Assembly (NCBI GenBank): GCA_049305795.1
Contig: JBAQPM010000006.1
Location: forward strand, 62,001 to 126,000
Source of the DNA: C7867-001 sp049305795
Lineage (GTDB): Bacteria; Patescibacteriota; Minisyncoccia; Phycocordibacterales; Phycocordibacteraceae
Reading direction: 5' to 3'
DNA length: 64,000 nt
Positions 57,747 through 64,000 of the stretch are shown in pieces. Numbering within the stretch: the first letter of the stretch is position 1; every line of letters starts with the position of its first letter. The notes under the pieces were generated by a model, which was given only the letters and a program-made list of their open reading frames with translations, made no database searches and was not told the DNA's origin. A program made the position numbers and the translations under genes.

Positions 57747-58712
57747 ATGGACATGCAGGAAAGCAATAAACCAGTCCTTCTTTCGGGGGTAAAACCCACG
57801 GGGGAGATTCATATTGGAAACTATTTTGGAGCCATCAAACAACAGGTGGATCTTTTGAATACGGACACCTATCAAGGCTTCATTTTTATTGCTGACTACC
57901 ACGCTCTTAATTTTGTGCAGAATGGGGAAGAGATGCGACGACTCACTGAAGATCTCGCAATCACCTATCTTGCCTGTGGACTTAATCCGGAGAAAGTAAC
58001 CCTTTTCAAACAATCGGACGTATCAGCCCACACGGAGCTTGCGTGGATTTTCGATACCATTACAACCATGCCGTATCTTGAACGGGCACATGCCTACAAG
58101 GATGCCGAGGCGAAAGGAAAAGAAGTCTCTGTCGGAACCTTTAATTATCCGATGTTGATGGCAGCCGACATCCTTTTGTATGATGCGAACATCGTGCCGG
58201 TGGGACAAGATCAAAAACAGCACATCGAATACGCCCGCGATACGGCAGAAAAATTTAACCGTATTTTTGGCGAAACATTTGTGCTTCCAGAGCCCTACAT
58301 CATGCCTGAAGTTGCTGTCGTGCCTGGCACCGATGGACAGAAAATGAGCAAGAGCTATGGCAACACTATTGGACTCTTCGCTTCGCGTGAAGAAATAATC
58401 GAAAAGGTAATGGGAATTGTTACCGACTCTTCAGGTGACCGACCTGAAAATGTATACGCAATCCATAGACTCCTAAAAACCGAAGAAGAGCTTGCGTCGC
58501 TGTATGAAGAGCAGAAAGGTAAATACAAAGCCCTCAAGGAAGCCCTTGTCGAAGACTTGGATGCTTTTATTGCGCCACTTCGCATGCGATATCAGGAGCT
58601 TAAAATGAATCCAGTCATCGTTTCTGAAATTTTGACGAAAGGAAAAGAGACAGCTCGAACAGTGAGCGAGGCCAAAATGGAAAAGGTGAGAAAAACAATT
58701 GGCGTTGCCTAG
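57747..58712 (+). CDS. trpS: Tryptophanyl-tRNA synthetase
   Basis: Charges tRNA-Trp. 321 residues, typical for bacteria. GVKPTGEIHIGNYFGAI at the start, AADILLYDANIVPVGQDQKQ, and GQKMSKSYGN. TATGCT (57735-57740) ends 6 nt before ATG 57747; a second ATG at 57753 is possible. No T-box leader or leader peptide with Trp codons is seen. Confidence 0.96.
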   Translation: MDMQESNKPVLLSGVKPTGEIHIGNYFGAIKQQVDLLNTDTYQGFIFIADYHALNFVQNGEEMRRLTEDLAITYLACGLNPEKVTLFKQSDVSAHTELAWIFDTITTMPYLERAHAYKDAEAKGKEVSVGTFNYPMLMAADILLYDANIVPVGQDQKQHIEYARDTAEKFNRIFGETFVLPEPYIMPEVAVVPGTDGQKMSKSYGNTIGLFASREEIIEKVMGIVTDSSGDRPENVYAIHRLLKTEEELASLYEEQKGKYKALKEALVEDLDAFIAPLRMRYQELKMNPVIVSEILTKGKETARTVSEAKMEKVRKTIGVA

Positions 58713-58781
58713 GATTGGTTTTTTAAGGGCAGTGGTGCATACTCCGCGCAGAACCCAAACAACCAAGAAGGGAATTGGCAG

Positions 58782-58979
58782 GTGAAAAACGGACACGAGA
58801 TCAAAATCTTCCGAAACGCATATACCAAAGATGGTGTTGCAATTCTCGAAGAGAATTTTCGTACATGGCAAAGGGAGGGCGGCGGAAAATATTGGGTCAC
58901 CAACATCGCGACTTCCATTGTAGTCCAAGGTCCTTCAAAGGAGGTTATTGTGCTCACCGCGTTATACACCGTGAGATAG
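58782..58979 (+). CDS. Hypothetical small protein
   Basis: Protein of 65 residues from a GTG start (MKNGHEIKIFRNAYTKDG ...), likely a small beta/alpha protein; no family known. A CATACT box (about 58737) lies upstream, GAAGGGA about 14 nt before the GTG, and a strong terminator follows the stop. The coherent amphipathic sequence and flanking signals support it, but length limits certainty. Confidence 0.5.
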   Translation: MKNGHEIKIFRNAYTKDGVAILEENFRTWQREGGGKYWVTNIATSIVVQGPSKEVIVLTALYTVR

Positions 58980-58988
58980 TTCCAAGAG

Positions 58989-59020
58989 CGCCCGCGCGAA
59001 TTTCGCGCGGGCGTGGTATT
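58989..59020 (+). terminator. GC-rich terminator-like hairpin
   Basis: Stem CGCCCGCGCGAA / TTCGCGCGGGCG, followed by TGGTATTTTA, which also supplies the predicted -10 of aspS. Confidence 0.75.
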
Positions 59021-59022
59021 TT

Positions 59023-60384
59023 ATGCCTTATATGAAGGAACGAATTTTGATCGGCGATCTTGGGAAATGTCTAGGCGAAACAGTCTCCATTTCAGGATGG
59101 GTGGATGTTCGTCGTGACCAAGGGAAAATGGTCTTTTTTGATTTCCGAGATCGAAGCGGGGTAGTGCAAGGTGTCGTGCTTCCCGGAAGCGAAGCAATGG
59201 AAACGGCAAAAGAAACCCGGGGAGAATTCATCGTTACAGTCACGGGCGTGGTTAACAAACGTCCAGAAAAAAACATTCAGTCTGAAAAACAAAACGGTGA
59301 CATTGAGCTTGAAATAAAAGGCATTGAAATACTAAGCGCTGCTGAATCTTTACCATTTGAACTTGGTACCGAACTCAATATTGACACCTATCTTGATAAC
59401 CTTCCACTCACACTTCGCACCAATCATTCGCGCGCCATTTTTAAAGTACAGTCCCACATCGTAAAGGCGTACCGTACTTTTTTGATGAATGAAGGTTTTA
59501 CGGAGTTTCAAGCTCCTAAACTTATTGGAGACGATGCTGAAGGTAGCGGGGAAATTTTCGAAGTTCCTTATTTTAATAACAAAACAGCGCACCTTGCGAC
59601 TTCACCCCAGCTCTACAAGCAAATCATGGTGGGAGTTTTTGAGCGCGTTTTCGCGGTTGGAAACGTCTTTCGTGCCGAAAAACACAGCACGACACGACAC
59701 CTCAACGAATACACTTCCATGGATATGGAAATGGGTTTTATCGAGGACCACACGGACTTGATGCGTATAGAAACAAAACTGCTGCGTTTTATTGCTGAAG
59801 AGCTGCGTACGCATTGTGAAAAAGAATTTACGCTCCTTGGCGCTGAAATACCTGAAGTTCCAGAAACAATTCCAAACCTTAAACTACGCGAAGCACAGGA
59901 ACTTATTTTTAAAGAAACTGGAAAGGACAAACGAAAAGAGCCGGATCTAGAACCAGAAGATGAACGATGGCTTTGTGAGTGGAGCAAAAAAGAACATAAC
60001 TCTGACTTTGTGTTTGTCACACACTATCCGGTTTCAAAGCGGCCTATGTATACCTTTGAAGATCAGGAAGATGTCGGATATACGAAAAGCTTTGACCTCC
60101 TTTTCCGCGGAGTTGAAATAACGACCGGCGGCCAACGAAGACATCAATATCAAAACTTGATTGACGGTATGAAAATGAAGGGGCTTGATCCTGAAAAATT
60201 TGCTTACTATCTTCAGGCTTTCAAATACGGAATGCCTCCGCATGGTGGGTGGGGCATGGGCTTGGAGCGCCTAACCGCAAAATTCCTGGGTCTTACCAGT
60301 GTGAAAGAAGCAACTCTTTTCCCCCGTGACATTAACCGCATCGACTTTTTGCTTTCCCGTGATGTTTCAAGCGAGGCGGAATAA
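59023..60384 (+). CDS. aspS: Aspartyl-tRNA synthetase, archaeal/eukaryal (short) type
   Basis: Class IIb synthetase of 453 residues. N-terminal OB-fold anticodon domain (SISGWVDVRRDQGKMVFFDF), then the catalytic domain: SPQLYKQIMVGVFERVFAVG, motif 2 FRAEKHSTTRHLNEYTSMD, motif 3 GWGMGLERLTAKFLG. It lacks the GAD insertion of the usual 590-residue bacterial AspRS and matches archaeal-type enzymes, many of which also charge tRNA-Asn for later amidation by GatCAB. ATG 59023 or 59032 can be the start; 59032 lies better for a leaderless TATTTT box (59015-59020). Confidence 0.9.
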   Translation: MPYMKERILIGDLGKCLGETVSISGWVDVRRDQGKMVFFDFRDRSGVVQGVVLPGSEAMETAKETRGEFIVTVTGVVNKRPEKNIQSEKQNGDIELEIKGIEILSAAESLPFELGTELNIDTYLDNLPLTLRTNHSRAIFKVQSHIVKAYRTFLMNEGFTEFQAPKLIGDDAEGSGEIFEVPYFNNKTAHLATSPQLYKQIMVGVFERVFAVGNVFRAEKHSTTRHLNEYTSMDMEMGFIEDHTDLMRIETKLLRFIAEELRTHCEKEFTLLGAEIPEVPETIPNLKLREAQELIFKETGKDKRKEPDLEPEDERWLCEWSKKEHNSDFVFVTHYPVSKRPMYTFEDQEDVGYTKSFDLLFRGVEITTGGQRRHQYQNLIDGMKMKGLDPEKFAYYLQAFKYGMPPHGGWGMGLERLTAKFLGLTSVKEATLFPRDINRIDFLLSRDVSSEAE

Positions 60385-60387
60385 TCT

Positions 60388-61800
60388 ATGAAAATCACCT
60401 TTGCTGATTCAATCGACAAAGCCCCAAAAGGCTTTGTGCGCGTGCGCCTTACCGAAGAATCTCGAGGAACCAAACGCATCGTGCGCGAGGGTGCTATCGA
60501 CTGGCTTGAAATGGGAGCGGGAAAGAGAGAAGAGACGAACGGGCGAAAGTTTATCATTCTTTGCCGAGGCATCGTGCAGGCCGCAAAAGCGAATCGATAC
60601 AAAAAAATTGCTATTCAGTTTGATCAGACTCTAGAAATCTTCAAAAGTCTTCAAAAAGTTACCCCTGAAAAAATTTCACAAATGGCAGCAGAAGCCTTTG
60701 AAATGGCAAATTTTGAATTCACTACATTCAAAACCAAACCAAAAGATGGATGGAATACTATTGAAGAAATACTCCTGTGTGGGAAGTCTTCAAAAAGCAT
60801 CGAGGAAGCAGTTAAAAAGGGACAAAGGGTGGGGGAGGCTGTAAATGCTTGCCGCGAACTTGCGAACACCCCAGGAGGCGACATGACCCCTACAAAGCTC
60901 GCCAAGGCCGCAAAACAGGCTGTGGTAGGCCTTCCGGTGTTGGTGCAAACACTGACACGGGGGCAGATGGAAAAGCTCGGCATGGGGGCGCTCCTTGGAG
61001 TGGCGAAAGGTTCCTCCGAAGATCCCACCTTTACCATCATGGAATACAAGGGCGCTCCTGGAGCACCCATCGTCCTTGCTGGAAAAGGTGTCACTTTTGA
61101 CAGCGGGGGACTGAACTTAAAACCTGAATCTGGCATTTACGAAATGCACATGGACATGTCGGGCGCTGCATCCGTCATTCACACCGTCGCGCTTGCCGCG
61201 CGTTTGAAAGTGAAAAAGCATGTCATCGGACTTATTCCTTCGGTTGAAAATATGCCGGGCAACAATGCCTATCGCCCAGGCGACGTGTTGAAATCTCTTT
61301 CAGGAAAAACCATTGAAGTTTTGAATACTGACGCCGAGGGCCGACTTATTCTTGCGGACGCTATCACGTACGCAAAGCGTTTTAAGCCTGCGGTTGTGGT
61401 AGACGTTGCAACCCTTACCGGAGCCGCAATGGTGGCGCTCGGACTTCACGCAAGCGGACTTATGACGCGCGACGATACTCTTGCCGAGCAACTCGAACTC
61501 CTTGCCGAAGAATCTGGAGATTATGTATGGCGTCTTCCCATGTGGGACGAATACGAAGAAAGTGTGAAAGGAACATTTGCCGATCTTTCAAATGTTCCGG
61601 GAAATGGGGCGAGCAGCCGGTATGGGGGCGCAACAAACGGCGGCATGTTCCTGTGGCAATTTGCAAAAGAACTTGACTGTCCCTGGGCACACCTTGATAT
61701 CGCTCCCAAAATGACCTCGGCACCCGGAGAAGAACTCGCCAAAGGTGCTGCGGGCGCGCCTGTGCGTCTCTTGCTCAAATTTATAGAATCATGGACATAA
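60388..61800 (+). CDS. pepA: Leucyl aminopeptidase (M17)
   Basis: Cytoplasmic two-metal aminopeptidase of 470 residues. N-terminal macro-like domain, then the catalytic domain with ACRELANTPGGDMTP, VLAGKGVTFDSGGLNLKP and the NTDAEGRLILADAI signature. Starts 3 nt after aspS and overlaps scpA by 10 nt. Confidence 0.95.
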   Translation: MKITFADSIDKAPKGFVRVRLTEESRGTKRIVREGAIDWLEMGAGKREETNGRKFIILCRGIVQAAKANRYKKIAIQFDQTLEIFKSLQKVTPEKISQMAAEAFEMANFEFTTFKTKPKDGWNTIEEILLCGKSSKSIEEAVKKGQRVGEAVNACRELANTPGGDMTPTKLAKAAKQAVVGLPVLVQTLTRGQMEKLGMGALLGVAKGSSEDPTFTIMEYKGAPGAPIVLAGKGVTFDSGGLNLKPESGIYEMHMDMSGAASVIHTVALAARLKVKKHVIGLIPSVENMPGNNAYRPGDVLKSLSGKTIEVLNTDAEGRLILADAITYAKRFKPAVVVDVATLTGAAMVALGLHASGLMTRDDTLAEQLELLAEESGDYVWRLPMWDEYEESVKGTFADLSNVPGNGASSRYGGATNGGMFLWQFAKELDCPWAHLDIAPKMTSAPGEELAKGAAGAPVRLLLKFIESWT

Positions 61801-62537
61801 ATCCTGTAGGAAAAATAAACTACACGATACGCACGAAAGCGTATGAGGGTCCGTTCGAGCTCTTGCTCGATCTCATAGAAAAAAGAAAACTGCTGGTAAA
61901 CGAAATATCGCTCACGGAAGTGACTGACGATTTCATACAGCATGTGAGAAGTCAGGCGGCCTTTCCGATGGAAGATGCGACGAATTTCATCGCCGTTGCC
62001 GCCACGCTTCTTCTCATAAAATCAAAATCACTCATTCCAGACCTTGCACTCACGGAAGAAGAGGAAGAGGGGATTGCCGACCTTGAGCAACGCCTCGCTT
62101 TGTATGAAAAAGCGCGCGCTGCCGCACGCGAGCTTGGAAGAATTTTTGGACAACACACGATGTTTTCGGCAGGTGAGAAAGAAGCCGAGCCATTTTTCGC
62201 ACCAAGCAAAGATTTAAACCAAACATCCCTCGCCGAAGCGCTCGCAAATGCCCTTACCGCCCTTGAAAAAATAGAAGAACTACCGGAAGCGCGCGTAAAG
62301 TCGACAGTAACCATCGAAGAAATGATGGACCGCCTCGCAAAACGCGTTTCTTCCGCGCTCACCCTTTCTTTTAAAGATTTTGCAGGAGACGCGAAAGAAA
62401 AAATAGAGGTGATCGTTTCATTCCTAGCTCTCCTTGAATTGGTAAAACAAGGCGCTGTTGAAACTGCGCAGCACAATCACTTTGACGACATCAAAATAAC
62501 CCACACCGCAAGCTCGAACGTTCCGCGTTACGAATAA
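61791..62537 (+). CDS. scpA: Segregation and condensation protein A
   Basis: Kleisin subunit of the SMC condensin complex. 248 residues; N-terminal GPFELLLDLIEKRKLLVNEI, ATNFIAVAATLLLIKSKSLIP helix, and C-terminal winged helix (FLALLELVKQGAVETAQHNH). scpB does not follow directly. Overlaps pepA by 10 nt. Confidence 0.94.
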   Translation: MDINPVGKINYTIRTKAYEGPFELLLDLIEKRKLLVNEISLTEVTDDFIQHVRSQAAFPMEDATNFIAVAATLLLIKSKSLIPDLALTEEEEEGIADLEQRLALYEKARAAARELGRIFGQHTMFSAGEKEAEPFFAPSKDLNQTSLAEALANALTALEKIEELPEARVKSTVTIEEMMDRLAKRVSSALTLSFKDFAGDAKEKIEVIVSFLALLELVKQGAVETAQHNHFDDIKITHTASSNVPRYE

Positions 62538-62579
62538 ATTTTAACCTACTCGAAACCTATTTCAGCAACAAACCCATCC

Positions 62580-62689
62580 CATAATCTGAGGATATGACTT
62601 ACGCCCCTTCCTGGCGTTCTCAGAAAATGAAAACTTGCTTTACAGCCCCGTCGTGCATTACGATGCGGGTAAAGGCAACGTTTTCATGA
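62580..62689 (+). promoter_or_regulatory. Promoter and 31-codon leader ORF before the RHS gene
   Basis: CATAAT (62580-62585) ends 8 nt before ATG 62594, which opens a 31-codon ORF (MTYAPSWRSQKMKTCFTAPS...) whose TGA (62687-62689) overlaps the ATG of the large gene (ATGA). The ORF contains a hairpin, CCCGTCGT / ACGA..CGGG (about 62647-62669). This suggests translation of the large protein is coupled to the leader; inference only. Confidence 0.45.
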
Positions 62690-64000
62690 ACCGGCAAAAG
62701 CATACTGCTCCAGAATCGCTCTTTTACCGGATAACGGAGAGCTTTCCGTTTCGAAAAGCAGCAGCATGGATGCTGCTTTTTTCATTTGCTATCTCGCCGT
62801 TCATTACATACGCCCAAACCACGATAACCGAGCCAGTTGCGTCTTCAAATACAACGACCACTGAGGCAGAATCTCCAAACTCCCAAAGTGAAACGCCTGG
62901 AGCTTCCACTCCAACCGACAGTCCGGCAGCGGCACTGACTGACACTCCGTCCACGGAAACACCTTCGGTTAATACTGGCACGTCTCCCGCAATAGAACCC
63001 ATACCCATTGATGCGGAAACACTTGCGCCGGATACACCACAACCGGAATCACTTTTATCAGGAGGACCAACATCTGATTCGACACCAGCGGAAATAAGCA
63101 AGAAGACCGTCGATCCAAAGTTTTATAGTGAGCCGGATGTAGTGACTGGTTCCTTGAGTTATTCATATCCGCTATCCTTACCACCGGGACGAAATGGCCT
63201 TACTCCCGACTTGAAGCTTACGTACACAAGCCAACCGAGCGAAGACATTAATCCGTTTGGATACGGATGGGATGTAAGTATTCCGTATATCGAACGCATA
63301 AATCGTAAGGGTGTCGAGAAGCTCTATACGCAAGACTATTTCCGCTCCTCTCTCGATGGTGAACTGTTTTTAACTTCAAGTTCGACCAACATCTGGGGCG
63401 CAAAAATAGAAAGCGGGGCTCCCAACCAGTATCAGTATTCGGGCGGCGCCTATTGGGTGCTGACCGACAAATACGGCGCGCAGTATAAATTCGGAACTAC
63501 CTCCGCCGCGCGACAGGATAACGTTGCGAGCTCGACGCAGGTATATCGGTGGATGCTTCAGGAAGTCATTGATACGAACGGAAACAAAATCAACTATTCT
63601 TATGTAAAAGACCAAGGACAGATTTATCCGTACAAGGTTAATTACACTTCTACCGCGACAACGAGCGGAGCCTTCGAAATCGAATTTCTTCGGGAGAACC
63701 GTTCTGATATTGCTACTTCCACAAAAGCCGGGTTTTCAATAGTTGCTTCACAGCGCATTAACGAGATACAAGCGAAAATAAACAGCTCATGGGTACGGAA
63801 GTACACAATCTCGTACGGCGCAGGCGACAACGCCGCCCGATCCCTTATTCAATCCATTACGGAGTCAGGAAAGGATGAGCAAGGAAACACTACAACCCTG
63901 CCCGCGACAAGTTTCGGCTACCAGCGGACAATATCGAAAGGATGGACCGAGCAGCAGAATATGCACGTATTGCAGACATTTGGTGGTGGCACTTATTTCA
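62686..64000 (+). CDS. Large secreted SpvB/RHS-type protein, N-terminal part (3' end outside window)
   Basis: Frame open to the right edge, at least 438 residues. A long signal peptide (residues about 22-46, ending ITYA-QTT), a Thr/Ser/Pro/Glu-rich low-complexity linker (about 47-145), then the start of an SpvB/Tc-toxin/RHS shell: VVTGSLSYSYPLSLPPGRNG, LTPDLKLTYTSQPS, NPFGYGWDVSIPYIERINRK, DKYGAQYKFG, EVIDTNGNKINYSYV. Such proteins usually form a hollow beta-cage around a C-terminal toxin or adhesin and exceed 1500 residues. The C-terminus is not in the window, so the role is unknown. Confidence 0.85.
   Translation, partial: MNRQKHTAPESLFYRITESFPFRKAAAWMLLFSFAISPFITYAQTTITEPVASSNTTTTEAESPNSQSETPGASTPTDSPAAALTDTPSTETPSVNTGTSPAIEPIPIDAETLAPDTPQPESLLSGGPTSDSTPAEISKKTVDPKFYSEPDVVTGSLSYSYPLSLPPGRNGLTPDLKLTYTSQPSEDINPFGYGWDVSIPYIERINRKGVEKLYTQDYFRSSLDGELFLTSSSTNIWGAKIESGAPNQYQYSGGAYWVLTDKYGAQYKFGTTSAARQDNVASSTQVYRWMLQEVIDTNGNKINYSYVKDQGQIYPYKVNYTSTATTSGAFEIEFLRENRSDIATSTKAGFSIVASQRINEIQAKINSSWVRKYTISYGAGDNAARSLIQSITESGKDEQGNTTTLPATSFGYQRTISKGWTEQQNMHVLQTFGGGTYF

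Noticed and set aside
20194..59031. T-box riboswitches before leuS, alaS, tyrS, trpS or aspS
   Set aside because: Gaps before these genes are 0-70 nt and contain no T-box sequence or specifier structure.
1..64000. CRISPR array
   Set aside because: No regularly spaced direct repeats were seen; the RecB/Cas4-like gene at 29993 has no cas neighbours.
1..64000. UGA recoded to glycine as in Gracilibacteria/SR1
   Set aside because: Several genes end in TGA at the expected place, for example the 36679 gene and the overlap pairs atpF/atpH and 24358/mltG.

Overview
The window looks like a chromosome piece from a Candidate Phyla Radiation bacterium, most likely a Parcubacterium near Kaiserbacteria or Nomurabacteria. 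This is judged from gene content only, because there is no rRNA in the window. Signs are many small lineage-specific proteins (DUF5671-, DUF5679-, DUF7282- and DUF1003-like), a cysteine-free L36, shortened versions of universal proteins (AlaRS, UvrC, ATP synthase delta and epsilon), and almost no biosynthesis genes. TGA is used as a normal stop, so the recoded Gracilibacteria/SR1 code does not apply. Nearly all genes are on the + strand.

Layout. 1-2.0 kb: end of uvrC, ddl, a pterin dehydratase. 2.0-4.7 kb: accessory patch with two unknown minus-strand genes beside tRNA-Ala(UGC), with scattered copies of that tRNA's 3' end. 4.8-9.1 kb: PDZ-less HtrA protease, MTH1-like Nudix, tRNA-Pro, CapA-like protein, coiled-coil membrane protein, tRNA-Ala(GGC), DUF5679 zinc ribbon. 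9.1-15.9 kb: full F-type ATP synthase operon (B-E-F-H-A-G-D-C) with a YjjX/DUF84 NTPase gene between A and G. 15.9-24.3 kb: membrane and redox proteins, YchF, a DUF5671 protein, LeuRS with a Nudix domain inside it, a sigma-region-4/HARE protein. 24.3-31.4 kb: DUF8128-like membrane protein with MltG, then MnmA, an ATP-cone/nuclease fusion, a RecB/Cas4-like nuclease and Ung. 31.4-37.9 kb: divergent M13 peptidase and AlaRS, an actin-like/membrane-protein pair. 38-41.9 kb: infA-rpmJ-rpsM-rpsK-rpsD-rpoA-rplQ-rplM-rpsI. 42-45.8 kb: grpE, dnaK, dnaJ. 46-62.5 kb: ABC exporter, stand-alone small genes, SET/small-TM/histidine-kinase operon, S66 peptidase, TyrRS with tRNA-Tyr, TrpRS, archaeal-type AspRS, PepA, ScpA. 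62.7 kb to the edge: N-terminal part of a very large secreted SpvB/RHS-type protein.

Two styles of gene start can be read by eye. About two dozen genes have a TANNNT box ending 6-9 nt before the ATG and no Shine-Dalgarno, which predicts leaderless mRNAs; most are housekeeping. About nine genes of unknown function instead have a leader, a GGAGG-type ribosome site 5-8 nt before the start and usually a strong terminator. The second class looks like self-contained single-gene cassettes.

The most unusual items are the LeuRS-Nudix fusion, the two start classes, the tRNA-Ala scar region, a 75-nt dispersed hairpin repeat (19.1 and 45.9 kb), a 31-bp perfect inverted repeat between dnaK and dnaJ, and short leader ORFs ahead of the ATP synthase operon and the RHS gene. 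No CRISPR array, insertion sequence or rRNA was seen.
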